Shown: one piece after another, positions 38,397 to 47,201 of the stretch
Layout: every line of letters starts with the position of its first letter
How positions within the stretch are numbered: position 1 is the first letter of the stretch
Origin: Mycolicibacterium phocaicum
GTDB taxonomy: Bacteria; Actinomycetota; Actinomycetes; Mycobacteriales; Mycobacteriaceae
Reading direction: 5' to 3'
NCBI RefSeq assembly: GCF_010731115.1
Contig: NZ_AP022616.1
Location: forward strand, 2,728,001 to 2,792,000
Length of the DNA: 64,000 nt
Notes under the pieces: generated by a model
Database searches by the model: none
What the model was told of the DNA's origin: nothing
Seen by the model: the letters and a program-made list of their open reading frames with translations, nothing else
Position numbers and translations under genes: made by a program

Positions 38397-39149
38397 ATGG
38401 CACAGCTGCGAGTCAGCGCACCTGTCTTCGGGAGGTGCGGCGAATACACGTTGCGCTGCACCGGCGAACTCGATGGTGTCTCATATCGCATGTTGCGCGA
38501 CAGCGTGGTCAGAGCCGCGGTGGACGAACCCCGCGTGGTGATCGTCGATGTCAATGAGTTGCGCGTCCCTGACGCGTCGGCGTGGTCGGTGTTCTCAAGT
38601 GCCCGTTGGCACGTTCGAGTCTGGCCTGACGTGCCGATCGTGCTGGTGTGCGCCGACGAGGCCGCCCGCCGGCTCATCCGGCAATGCGGCATCACGCGTT
38701 ACGTGCCTGCATTCGCCACAACGCAGGACGCGCTGCAGGCGGTGGGCGACGAGTGGCCCCAACCGAAACGCCGGGCACGTGCCGATCTTCCTCCGCACGT
38801 CAGCAGCATCGTCGACGCACAGCGGTTGGTCGGCGGCTGGTTGTCCGGATGGTCGTGCACCCCTCTGATCCCGATCGCGGCAACGGTCGCCACGGCCTTC
38901 GTCGAAAATGTGCTGCGGCACACCGACTCCGCGCCCACGCTTCGGGTTGAGTACGACGGCCACGTGGTCGCGGTAGCTGTCGAGGATGCCAGTACCGCAC
39001 TGGCGCAGCGCCGGGAAGAAGCGCGCTCCGGCACCAGCCAGCTATCAGGGCTGGCCATGGTGACCGCGCTGACCCGCGGATGGGGAAACCTCCCGACGCC
39101 GACCGGCAAGATCGTTTGGGCGGCCGTGGGTCCCGAGAATGTCCTGTAG
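38397..39149 (+). CDS. STAS domain fused to anti-sigma-factor-like HATPase
   Basis: This 250-aa protein has an N-terminal STAS domain (about 1-110, YTLRCTGELDGVSYRMLRDSV, and VIVDVNELRVPDASAWSVF with a Ser at 62 in the phosphorylation region) followed by a C-terminal GHKL ATPase domain of the RsbW/SpoIIAB type (about 150-250, N-box ATAFVENVLRHTDSAPTLRVEY; SQLSGLAMVTALTRGWG). STAS antagonist and kinase-like ATPase are usually separate partners in sigma-B-type switches; here they are one chain. It is likely a stress-signalling partner-switch protein. The gene is isolated with no sigma factor within 10 kb. Confidence 0.82.
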   Translation: MAQLRVSAPVFGRCGEYTLRCTGELDGVSYRMLRDSVVRAAVDEPRVVIVDVNELRVPDASAWSVFSSARWHVRVWPDVPIVLVCADEAARRLIRQCGITRYVPAFATTQDALQAVGDEWPQPKRRARADLPPHVSSIVDAQRLVGGWLSGWSCTPLIPIAATVATAFVENVLRHTDSAPTLRVEYDGHVVAVAVEDASTALAQRREEARSGTSQLSGLAMVTALTRGWGNLPTPTGKIVWAAVGPENVL

Positions 39150-39298
39150 CCATACCCCCAGCGAGGTGGTCGATCAGAGTTGCGTGGCCTTGTCGATCAC
39201 TCATTGGGACAGCCCACCGTGCCGTGATGAACAGGCGGAGGGACAGCCCGAGCGGATCGGCGTCGCCCAGCCTACTCCGCAACGGTCCCCATCGGCGC

Positions 39299-40564
39299 TC
39301 ACGGATTGATGGTGTTCTCGCCGTCCTGACGACCCCAGACGTACTCGGATGCGAACGGCGAACCGAGACCGAAATGGTTGTACGGCGCGATCGACGCACC
39401 GGTGTCCATCACCATGTACGGCATGGGCCAGATGTCGCGCGTGACGGTCCAGCAGCCGGGCCGGCCCATCGGCCCTCCCCTGGCGTTGATCCGCGGCAGG
39501 TTGTCGGGATAGACGTACTGATTCGCCGAACCGACGAGCGCGGTGTGCGATATCAGCGAGTAGCCGTTGCCGCCGACAGCGAAGGACGTCGCCTGCACCG
39601 CGCGCGGGAGGGCCCTTATGCCGCAATCGATTTCGGGGCTGTACTTGTCGAGCACCTGGGACGTCGGGAGCAGATCCTGGGCGCCACGAACCAGATACGG
39701 CCCGCCGCGCTCGAAGATGTCGCCGCCGGTGTTGCCGAACCCGACCGATGCCATCAACGCCTGATCGATGTTGTCGCGCTGATCATTCAAGGTGCGCTCG
39801 GTGGTCACCGCGTTCTTGAGGCCGTCCCACAGGTCCGGGGACGCGTTCGCATAGACCTCGGCGAGATCGGCCAGCGCGCGGTTGTCATGCCGGATGGACG
39901 GCATCCGCTGGTTCAGATCGGCCAGGATGACGTTGCCGTTCACCAGCGACTGACCGAACTTGTCGCCCAACCCGTCGAGGGCCTGGGCCGCCGCCGACAG
40001 CGTCGCGTTCAGCTTGATCGGGTCGACCTGCTCGGAGATCGCGGTGATGGTCTCGAACAGCGTGTTGAATTCCGTGGTGACGCTGACGGCGTTCACGGTA
40101 TCGCCGGCCTTGAGGCGCTGCGGCGTCGGGTTCGGCGGCGAGGTCATGGAGATGTACTTGTTGCCGAATACCGTTGTGGCGAGCAGCTTGACGTCGACGT
40201 TGCGGGGCAGCACGTCGAGGTATCGCGGGTCGACGTTGAGGATCAATTTGGCTTCGGCCTTCTCGCCGGGGGCAGCCACCACCTCGCTGCCCGTGAGCCG
40301 CCCGATCGGCACGCCGTTGTAGGTGACCTTCGAGCCGTTGTCCATCGACAGCCCGGCCCGACTGGCCAGCACGTACACCTGAGCCTTGCTGTCGAAGGCG
40401 CCACGGAACTGGAGCCAGGTGAGCGTCATCCCCGCGATCGTGACAAGAGCCACGATCAAGCCGGCGATCTTGTACGGCGGGGTGCGATCCCGGTTGAGCG
40501 GCGCATGGACCTGGCCCGCGGCGACGGGCGGCAACGGCTGCAGTGGCGGCCGTGGTTTCGTCAT
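39299..40564 (-). CDS. Orphan Mce-family protein
   Basis: This 421-aa Mce/MlaD protein has a Pro-rich cytoplasmic start, one transmembrane helix (about 33-52, YKIAGLIVALVTIAGMTLTWL), an MCE domain (about 55-135, VYVLASRAGLSMDNGSKVTYNGVPIGRLTG) and a helical MceA-type C-terminal domain (to about 320), ending in a Pro/Gly-rich region with VWGRQDG. Such proteins form periplasm-spanning lipid channels in operons with YrbE permeases and six mce genes; here there are none nearby, so it is an orphan. A TGGAG lies 5 nt upstream of the ATG. Confidence 0.88.
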   Translation of the reverse strand: MTKPRPPLQPLPPVAAGQVHAPLNRDRTPPYKIAGLIVALVTIAGMTLTWLQFRGAFDSKAQVYVLASRAGLSMDNGSKVTYNGVPIGRLTGSEVVAAPGEKAEAKLILNVDPRYLDVLPRNVDVKLLATTVFGNKYISMTSPPNPTPQRLKAGDTVNAVSVTTEFNTLFETITAISEQVDPIKLNATLSAAAQALDGLGDKFGQSLVNGNVILADLNQRMPSIRHDNRALADLAEVYANASPDLWDGLKNAVTTERTLNDQRDNIDQALMASVGFGNTGGDIFERGGPYLVRGAQDLLPTSQVLDKYSPEIDCGIRALPRAVQATSFAVGGNGYSLISHTALVGSANQYVYPDNLPRINARGGPMGRPGCWTVTRDIWPMPYMVMDTGASIAPYNHFGLGSPFASEYVWGRQDGENTINP

Positions 40565-40800
40565 GGCACTCCAGCGTCAGATCGAGGTGTGGCCGGGCGC
40601 CGTTGTCCGGCCTTGATCGAGACTGAAATGCAGGGTACGACTGCCACCAACCTGGCGGCACGCAAATGACAAACCTCTAGCAAACCGTAAATTGACGCGG
40701 CGGCTACCTGTCGGCGGCCGTCTGACCATCACAAGACGGCTGTTGCCAATGTGATGACGGCCGTCAGCAAATCGGCCGCGACGGTCGAGCGGGTCCTGAT

Positions 40801-41640
40801 CTATGCCCGCCCGACAGCGCGGACGCGCAGCAGCTGTACTGCTTCCTGCAGCGCGCCAAGGTTCCACGCCAGCGCGCACGTCGTCTTCCGGCGGCCGACA
40901 CCGGACAACCACGCCGCACCCCATACGACCGACTGAAATGCAGCCCCCACCACGGCGGGTCCCAGCCACCACGGACGAAACTTGTCCAGTACGCGTGCTT
41001 CACCGCGGCCGAAATTCCGATACTGAACGAACGCCGCCTTCAGATCGGTGCGCTGCACCTTGCTCACCACAGCATCCGGCACCAACTCCAACATGAACCC
41101 GGCTTCGGCTACCCGCCAAAAGAAGTCGACTTCGTCAGCGCCGCCTTTGAACCATTCATCGAAGCCGTGCACCCGGTGGAACAGCTCGCGCGTGAACCCG
41201 CAGTTCGTTCCATTCGCGAACACATCCTTGCGGCCGAGCGCCGGATAGAGCCGACGTTCCCGAGCCAGCAGCGTGCCGTCTGCGAGGATGCGATCAAGTC
41301 CTCCGCCGACGGCCTGCGCTCCTCCCATGAACGCCCGGTGATACGCCTCGATCCATCCCGCGTGGACCGCATCGTCGGCATCAGTGAGCAGAATGTATTC
41401 GCCCTTGGACGCCGCGATCCCAATGTTGCGAGCGACATTGGCGCCCGGTGCCCGACCGGCATCCACGACGCGCACACGCGGATCCGAGTAGGAGTGCACC
41501 AAATCGGCGGTGCCGTCCGTCGACCCGTTGTCGGCGACGACGATCTCAAACTCGGTACTGGTCTCCTGCGCTAGTACGGCATCCAGTTGTTTGGCGAGCA
41601 CGCCGGCACCGTCCCGGCACGGGATGACGACGGAGATCAT
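40801..41640 (-). CDS. Family 2 glycosyltransferase
   Basis: This 279-aa GT-A-fold glycosyltransferase has VVIPCRDGAGVLAKQLDAVLA, the donor-binding IVVADNGSTDGTADLV, and the metal-binding DxD-like LLTDADDAVH (Asp-Ala-Asp). GADEVDFFWRVAEAGF provides the catalytic acidic residues. A C-terminal hydrophobic segment (AVVGAAFQSVVWGAAWL, about 230-250) may anchor it in the membrane. ATG 41640 starts the family-typical N-terminus; the longer frame is not supported. The acceptor is unknown. Confidence 0.85.
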   Translation of the reverse strand: MISVVIPCRDGAGVLAKQLDAVLAQETSTEFEIVVADNGSTDGTADLVHSYSDPRVRVVDAGRAPGANVARNIGIAASKGEYILLTDADDAVHAGWIEAYHRAFMGGAQAVGGGLDRILADGTLLARERRLYPALGRKDVFANGTNCGFTRELFHRVHGFDEWFKGGADEVDFFWRVAEAGFMLELVPDAVVSKVQRTDLKAAFVQYRNFGRGEARVLDKFRPWWLGPAVVGAAFQSVVWGAAWLSGVGRRKTTCALAWNLGALQEAVQLLRVRAVGRA

Positions 41641-41708
41641 GAGCCGAAAGGTAGCTGAGATCCATTTGGTACGCGCGTCTTGCAGCGTGCCTGACAGGGA
41701 TTTGCCAG

Positions 41709-42851
41709 CTACGAGACCGATTGCGGCGTCACGAGGAACTTCTCGCCCGTTGCCTTCTTGAGGTAGCTGTTGAACGCCTCGGGTTTGAGCAGGCCGGCCA
41801 GCGAGACTTCCTGGGTGTAGGTGCTCGCGAAAGTGGTGGTGAGTTCCGCGGCCACGCGCGCCCGCAGCCTGCCGATGACCTCGGCCCCCGCACTGGCGAG
41901 GAACGGTGTGAGCAACCAGCCGCCCACACCCCACGACATACCGAAGCTTCGATTGAGAATCGTCGGGCCGGTGTCGAGGCTGCCGTAGATGTACACCTGC
42001 TTGTGGACGGCCGAGCCGTAGCGGGAGTACTGCGTCGCGGTCGCGTTGGCGGCCTGCTCCATGCCGTTGAGGATCTGGCTGGCGAGCGTGCCACCGCCGG
42101 TGGCGTCGAAGGCGAGCGTCGCGGACGTGGCCTTGAGCGCCTCAACGAGGTCCTGCTCGAAAGTCGGTGCGGCTGAGTTGCATACGTACTCGGCGCCCAA
42201 GTTACGCAGGATTTCTTCCTGCTCCGCCTTGCGGACGATGTTGACCAGCGGCACGCCGTCCGCGAGGCAGATCTTGACCAGCATCTGCCCCAGATTCGAC
42301 GCCGCCGCCGTGTGCACCAGGGCCGAATGTCCTTCGCGGCGCATGGTTTCCACCATGCCCAGCGCTGTCAGCGGGTTGACGAACGACGACGCCCCGTCCT
42401 TCGCCGTCGCACCGTCCGGCAGCACCAGACAGGCCGCGGTCTTGACGACGCGGTACTGCGAATACATGGCGCCGCCCGCGATACCCACGACCTTGCCGAG
42501 GAGCGCCTGCGCCGCGTCCGACTCCCCCGCCGCCACGACCGTGCCGGCACCTTCGTTGCCGACGGGAAGTGATTGACCGACGCGGACGGACAGATGAGCC
42601 AGCGCCCCGGGCGGCAGCGGCGCGGTGACAACCGGTCGCTCCGGGGTGCCCGTAACCGTCGCAGCAGACATATCGGCGCCGGGAATCAGTAGGCCCAGAT
42701 CCGACGGGTTGACCGGCGATGCCTCGACGCGGACGACGACTTCGTCAGCGGTTGGTTTGGGTATGTCGACGTCATGCAACGAGAGTTCGAGCGTGCCGTC
42801 GGGTGTCACCAATGACCGCAATTCCAACGCGGTCTGAGGTGCTTCGGTCAT
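41709..42851 (-). CDS. Zinc-less medium-chain oxidoreductase (quinone oxidoreductase-like)
   Basis: This 380-aa MDR-superfamily protein has an N-terminal GroES-like domain (VVVRVEASPVNPSDLGLL, GNEGAGTVVAAG) and a Rossmann domain (LVHTAAASNLGQMLVKICLADG). The structural-zinc cysteines and catalytic CGxCH are absent, pointing to the quinone-oxidoreductase/enoyl-reductase branch. A long insert follows SPVNPSDLGLLIPGADMS. A MarR-family gene lies upstream on the same strand with 128 bp between, so it is a probable regulatory target. Confidence 0.85.
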   Translation of the reverse strand: MTEAPQTALELRSLVTPDGTLELSLHDVDIPKPTADEVVVRVEASPVNPSDLGLLIPGADMSAATVTGTPERPVVTAPLPPGALAHLSVRVGQSLPVGNEGAGTVVAAGESDAAQALLGKVVGIAGGAMYSQYRVVKTAACLVLPDGATAKDGASSFVNPLTALGMVETMRREGHSALVHTAAASNLGQMLVKICLADGVPLVNIVRKAEQEEILRNLGAEYVCNSAAPTFEQDLVEALKATSATLAFDATGGGTLASQILNGMEQAANATATQYSRYGSAVHKQVYIYGSLDTGPTILNRSFGMSWGVGGWLLTPFLASAGAEVIGRLRARVAAELTTTFASTYTQEVSLAGLLKPEAFNSYLKKATGEKFLVTPQSVS

Positions 42852-42979
42852 TGGTATGCCTCCGATTGTCGAACCGTCGCCTGAAGAGTACGCCCGGTCA
42901 ATTGGCGGCCGCGAAATCGCCTGCCTGCGTGCCTTTTCCGGCCCGTGCCAACCGCGGTTCTGTCGATCGACGACGACTT

Positions 42980-43465
42980 CTAATGCGGGTACGGTTCCAA
43001 TTCACGCATCCGCTTGAGATGGGCTTGCTGTATTTCGTCCGTGCGGGCCAGAAACCCCACAATCAGGTCAATCTCCGCCGCGCTGTAATGACGCGACAAC
43101 ATCTTGCCGGCCTGATCCAGCAGTGGGGAGACGAGTTCCGAGAGACGGCTGGCAGCGAGATCCGTGGCCACCACGGTGACTCGGCGATGATCGATGGGAT
43201 GTAGCGATCGAGTGACGTAGCCCAGCTTCTCCAGGCGGTTGAGGACGATCGTGGTTCCGGCGGCAGTGAGACCGAGCCGGTCGGCCAGCAGCCCCGGCGT
43301 CGTGACCGTCTCGCCCGCAAAGAGAATGAGCTCCAAGGCACGTCGATCCGTCTGATTGACGCCGAGCACCCGCACCAACTCACGCGCCAAGTCGTCGACG
43401 GAACCATGCAGAGAATCCATCGTTCTCTTCAGGACTGCTGCGATTCGCGCCAGTTCAGTTGCCAT
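42980..43465 (-). CDS. MarR-family transcriptional regulator
   Basis: This 161-aa winged-helix regulator has a typical MarR core: LILFAGETVTTPGLLADRLGLTAAGTTIVLNRLEKLGYVTRSLHPIDHRRVTVV (about 46-105), with the recognition helix TAAGTTIVLNRLE and wing DHRRV. A GGAGG lies 11 nt before the ATG. It precedes the oxidoreductase gene on the same strand and probably controls it. Confidence 0.9.
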   Translation of the reverse strand: MATELARIAAVLKRTMDSLHGSVDDLARELVRVLGVNQTDRRALELILFAGETVTTPGLLADRLGLTAAGTTIVLNRLEKLGYVTRSLHPIDHRRVTVVATDLAASRLSELVSPLLDQAGKMLSRHYSAAEIDLIVGFLARTDEIQQAHLKRMRELEPYPH

Positions 43466-43796
43466 CGGACGAAGACCTCCCCCAAGGTTTTCCTTTGACT
43501 GGGCCTGATCATAGCGACGGCCGAGTGGTTCCGGATGGAATTATTGACGCTTTGGCTAGATCTGTCGATGGCCTACTTTTGTCACCGCTCTGGCCGGCGA
43601 TACCTGCCGGTCGTGGAACTCAACTTCGCAGCCTGGCACTACTGGAGAATCGCAATGGCCCTCGACTGGGCTGATCATTCAGCCCAGTCGAGGGCCATTC
43701 ACCGCTGCACTTCCCCAGGCCTTGCGCTGAATCTGTCCCTGATCCCATCAGCGCCGCCCTATGTACAGCCGGCTATTTCTTGCGCGCCATCAGAAG
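43466..43796. other. Intergenic region with one terminator, no gene recognised
   Basis: There are short open frames here but none with a convincing ribosome site or family. A small dyad (AAGG-TTTT-CCTT near 43485) just upstream of the MarR start could be its operator, with low confidence. The main structure is the hairpin at 43655-43698. Confidence 0.5.
43655..43698. terminator. Perfect 20-bp inverted repeat, likely terminator
   Basis: A perfect 20-bp stem (ATGGCCCTCGACTGGGCTGA with its complement) closes a TCAT loop. It lies about 100 bp downstream of the secreted-protein gene that ends at 43797 on the minus strand, so it probably ends that transcript. Confidence 0.8.
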
Positions 43797-44399
43797 TTAG
43801 GTGACGGTCGTGGTGGTGAGCGTCGGAGAAGGACTCGGGTAGCACGCGGTTGGGATGTCGCCAATCGATGTCACCGTAGTGGTCATGGTCATACCGGGGT
43901 TGGAGTAACCGGTACCGGCGTACTTGCTGATAACCGAGCCGGGAGCGTTGGCCGTCACGTTGATGGTTACTTGAGGCGGAGTGTATGTCGAGCCGGCCGA
44001 AATCGGGCCGGGAACGGTGAGCACGACATTACTGCCAACGAGGGCCGTCGTACCAGGGACGGATCCACCGGATGCGCTGGAGGAGACATAGGTCGAGTTG
44101 GCCGGGACCGGGATGAGCATCTTCAGATTACTGATGCTCTTGATCGTAAAAATAGCCGCCGTCGTCGGAACCGTCGATGAACCCGGCGCAATGGTAATGG
44201 CCACGGGAGAACCCGCGGTCACCGAAGCCGGCGCGGTGGTGGTAACCGAGGTTGTCATGCTCGACGTTGAGCCCGCGGCCTGACAAGTCCAATTCACCGG
44301 GACGGCTGCATGTGCCGTCCCGGCGAAACAAAGTGCGGCAGCAAGCGCCATCGGAGTAATGGCGCCGGCACGACGCAACATGGACGTATTCGATCGCAT
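43797..44399 (-). CDS. Secreted Thr/Ser-rich protein, unknown
   Basis: This 200-aa exported protein has signal peptide MRSNTSMLRRAGAITPMAL with cleavage near TAHA-AVP (about 32). The mature part is Thr/Ser/Val-rich and predicted beta-rich, with an N-terminal Cys (NWTCQAAGS) and a C-terminal Cys (TACYPSPSP) that may pair. ATG 44399 has GGAG 6 nt upstream. I recognise the style (short mycobacterial secreted, mannoprotein-like composition) but no named family. Confidence 0.8.
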   Translation of the reverse strand: MRSNTSMLRRAGAITPMALAAALCFAGTAHAAVPVNWTCQAAGSTSSMTTSVTTTAPASVTAGSPVAITIAPGSSTVPTTAAIFTIKSISNLKMLIPVPANSTYVSSSASGGSVPGTTALVGSNVVLTVPGPISAGSTYTPPQVTINVTANAPGSVISKYAGTGYSNPGMTMTTTVTSIGDIPTACYPSPSPTLTTTTVT

Positions 44400-44744
44400 T
44401 GTTATCTCCAAGAGGTGAAGGTAACGACGTGGCGAGAATGCCGCGCCGCTTTAGAGCGAAGAAAACATAACTCGCCTCCAGTCAAATTCCGCGCACATAT
44501 TGAATACGTTTCGATTGCCGTGTCGCATTCATTATTTGTTACTAGTTATTAGGCATGGAGAATTCAACAATAGAAAGCTATTTCTGCAAAGATATTGAAT
44601 GCAGAAATAAGCGGACACGCACCGGACAACGGCGATGCGACAGTCGAAGGGCGCACCTTGCCCTGACGCAGTGGCCCTGCCGAAAGGCAGCAATCGGCCC
44701 CTCCCTGGTCGTTGGGGGAGGGGCCGATTGGTGGATTGATGCGG
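44400..44744. other. Intergenic region, no gene recognised
   Basis: No gene is supported here. The part from about 44460 to 44620 is AT-rich and includes the likely promoter of the secreted protein gene on the minus strand. A terminator-like hairpin lies at the far end (44692-44729). Confidence 0.5.
44692..44729. terminator. Terminator hairpin downstream of the PE/PGRS-like secreted gene
   Basis: A perfect 14-bp stem (AATCGGCCCCTCCC paired with its complement) closes a 10-nt loop, 16 bp beyond the stop of the minus-strand gene at 44745. Confidence 0.85.
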
Positions 44745-46211
44745 TTACTTGCTGCCGCCTGCGCTGTTTGCACCTGCACCGCTTGCGCCTACGCTGCTAC
44801 CGCCGCTGCCACTGCCACTCTTGCTGGGCTTGGCTGGCTTGCCGAAACCGCTCTTGAGTCCGGCGCCGAACTTATTCAACGAGGACTTCAGGTTCTCCCC
44901 TGCGGAGTTGATCGCCTTCGTCAGGCCATCCCCGGTCTTGCCAGGTGTACCGGTCTTCGTGCCGCTGCTCGTGCCACCGTTTGGCGTGGTGGTACCGCCT
45001 GAGCCCGTCTCGCTGCCGTTCGATCCGCTGGGCTTCGTGGACTCACCGGCCGCGCCAGGTGTACCGGTCTTGGTGCCGCTGGTCATGTCGGTGCCACCGC
45101 TCGGTGTGGTACTGCCCGCGGTCGTACCCGAATCGGGCTTCGTTTCGGTTGCAGTGGAGGGTGTTTCGGACGAAGTTGAGGCGGGTTCCCCTGCGTCTGG
45201 TTTCGTGGCGGCTGGCGCCGTCGCGGCGGGTTCTGCCGGCGTGGCCTTCGTCGGCGTGGTCTCCGTCGCCGCAACCTTCGCGGTATCGGGCGTCGTCACC
45301 TTCTCGGCGCCCAACGTGACCGTCGCGGCCGACACGGCGGCCGACGGAAGGGCGGCCGGTCCAACATCGGCCACCTTCGCCGCGACTGGCACCGGTGCGC
45401 CCAGCGCTTGCGCGATGACGTTGCGAAGGCCGATGACCGTGGCGACAAGACCCGGGATTCCGATGCCGGTCGGAGTCAGAATCCCCGGGAGTAACATCGG
45501 CGCGTACCCGTTGAGGAAGGTGTTGGTGAGCACGGCGGGGGCGTTGACGATCGCGTTCACAGCCGCCCCCAAGTTGCCGGAGCGCACCCCGTCGTACACC
45601 GCTTGCGCGGTATCCCCAAACGCCCTCTCGACGCCGCTAACCGTGCCAAGCAGAGACAAGCCCACAGATACAAGAAGAGTGGGGGCTAGTTTGACGACGT
45701 TGGTGATGTTCTGCATAACCTTGCCGGGGATATCCAGTACCCCACTTCCGATCAGTGCGAAGCCGGGTTGTACCACCAAGTTGAGCACGGCTTGAAATGC
45801 CGTGTTCAGGCCCCAGTCGATGTGGCCGGCGGCCATTTCTTGAGCTGCCTGCTGGAAAGCCGGTGGAAGTGCCTTCACAGCCGTGACGAAGCCGTTACCG
45901 GCGGCGCCCAGTGCTGCAGCGGTGATGTTCGCGTAGCCGATCTGGTTGGCGATGATCTGCTTCAGGATGGGAGCGGGGTCGGCCCACACCTGCTGGCCTA
46001 GGGCCGAAATGTTGTTGAACGATGTCGTGAGGACCTTCGCCCATTCGCTGATGGGATTGACCGACGCGGTCAACGTCGTCGCGAGGCTCGACACCGGGAC
46101 CGCCGGCAGGTGCACCTGCTGCGGTGCCACCACTATCGGCGACAGCGCGATAGCACTCGCTCCGATCAGCGCCACACCGCTGGGCATACCGGTCCGGACA
46201 CACGTTTGCAT
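44745..46211 (-). CDS. Secreted protein with low-complexity Thr/Ser/Gly tail
   Basis: This 488-aa exported protein has a signal peptide (MQTCVRTGMPSGVALIGAS, cleavage likely after VAPQQ near 35), a helical, hydrophobic central region (about 50-290) with repeated Asn/Ala-rich helices, and a tail (about 300-488) made of Thr/Pro/Ala/Lys then Gly/Ser/Thr repeats; SGTKTGTPG occurs twice. It looks like the PE-PGRS-like cell-surface proteins of mycobacteria, but it lacks the PE domain, so a PE assignment is not supported. A likely role at the cell surface is inference. Confidence 0.75.
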   Translation of the reverse strand: MQTCVRTGMPSGVALIGASAIALSPIVVAPQQVHLPAVPVSSLATTLTASVNPISEWAKVLTTSFNNISALGQQVWADPAPILKQIIANQIGYANITAAALGAAGNGFVTAVKALPPAFQQAAQEMAAGHIDWGLNTAFQAVLNLVVQPGFALIGSGVLDIPGKVMQNITNVVKLAPTLLVSVGLSLLGTVSGVERAFGDTAQAVYDGVRSGNLGAAVNAIVNAPAVLTNTFLNGYAPMLLPGILTPTGIGIPGLVATVIGLRNVIAQALGAPVPVAAKVADVGPAALPSAAVSAATVTLGAEKVTTPDTAKVAATETTPTKATPAEPAATAPAATKPDAGEPASTSSETPSTATETKPDSGTTAGSTTPSGGTDMTSGTKTGTPGAAGESTKPSGSNGSETGSGGTTTPNGGTSSGTKTGTPGKTGDGLTKAINSAGENLKSSLNKFGAGLKSGFGKPAKPSKSGSGSGGSSVGASGAGANSAGGSK

Positions 46212-46600
46212 AACTCCCCCTCAGTAATCGGTAACCTGCACCCGCAAATTACTTCACACCGATTGCCGCGTGAGGCAAATTCAACCGGAATTATTCGTTA
46301 TTCCATACCGAAATTCAACGACGGAAAGTTAAGCATTCAAGACAATTAACTACACAAAGCTATTAACAGAAAACACTCAATTGAAAAATACGGATCGCCG
46401 TGAAAACCCTGGAGACTTCTGACCATGGAACATGGTTGCAGGTAGGCCCACACGGAATCGTCGTCGAGGAACAAGCCCACCAGTCATCGCTACGCCGCCG
46501 AGACGAACGCCGCGGCGGCGCGGATGGCCTACCCACTGCGCGCGCCGAACTGGAATCGAGCAGCGCGCGGGTGGCGCTCGCGTCGTTAGCGATCCCCGGT
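46212..46600. other. Intergenic region, no gene recognised
   Basis: The segment 46212-46400 is AT-rich (for example GACAATTAACTACACAAAGC) and should hold the promoter of the upstream minus-strand gene. From 46400 to 46600 composition is normal, but no open frame carries a family signature. It may contain the terminator of the cutinase gene. Confidence 0.45.
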
Positions 46601-47201
46601 CTAGAGCCGGCCGGCCGCGAAATCAGCTGCCTGCGTGACTTTTCCGGACTGAACGTAGGAACCGTGGGCGCCGACGTCGAAACCGCCGCCCACCCAGCAG
46701 ATCGGGTCGCCCTCGGCGCATTGATCGATGGAATTGGCAACGTACTGCGGCGCCAGCTCTGGCAGCGGTCCGCCGGCGAGCATGCCCGCGAACCCCGTCC
46801 GCGGCGCCCCGAACAACGCGGTGGCGGCGACGCGACTGGCAGTCTGTGGCGACGCAGAGTTGGTGGCGCCTTCGATGACCGCTGCCCCCTGCGAGTAGCC
46901 ACCGAGCACCATCTTGGTTTTCGGGCAGCTGGCCGCGGTGGACTCGATGACCGCCCGTGCGGCGTCGATGCCCGCCGGGGTGCTGACGGCGAAGTCGTTA
47001 CTCGCCGGGTAGTCGACCGGTGTCGCCTCGACAGTCCGCGGCGCCACGCGCGCACGCAGATCCTCGACGAAGGGACGACCGACACTGCCCAGGCCCGGCG
47101 GCTCGGTCGTGCCGCGAGCGAACACGACCTGGACATCGGGGCACGGTGCCGCGGTTGCAGCTGGTGCGAGTGCCGGGACGGCTGGCGCCAGGGCGGCTAA
47201 G
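46601..47201 (-). pseudogene. Cutinase family gene, main part, split by IS
   Basis: This is the mature part of a secreted cutinase/carbohydrate esterase 5 hydrolase: VVFARGTTEPPGLGSVG, nucleophile GGYSQGAAV, and the acidic/His region near NSIDQCAEGDPICWVGG and GAHGSY. The signal peptide is cut at residue 12 by an IS1380-type insertion. Removing the IS and one target copy rejoins it to the 29-nt fragment at 48864-48892 and gives a continuous 209-aa ORF beginning MTRNFALIFALAALAPAVPA. A shortened frame using GTG 47212 inside the IS could still be translated with an abnormal signal (MDRGLAALAP). Loss of export is likely but not certain. Confidence 0.88.
47197..47201. repeat. Left target duplication CTAAG of IS1380-type element
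   Basis: CTAAG flanks the left end (47197-47201) and is repeated at 48859-48863. The first and last bases may belong to the element, so the true duplication is 4 or 5 bp. Confidence 0.8.

Noticed and set aside
43535..43801. An 89-codon open frame in the MarR upstream gap
   Set aside because: It crosses the terminator palindrome, has no ribosome site and shows no family-like sequence.
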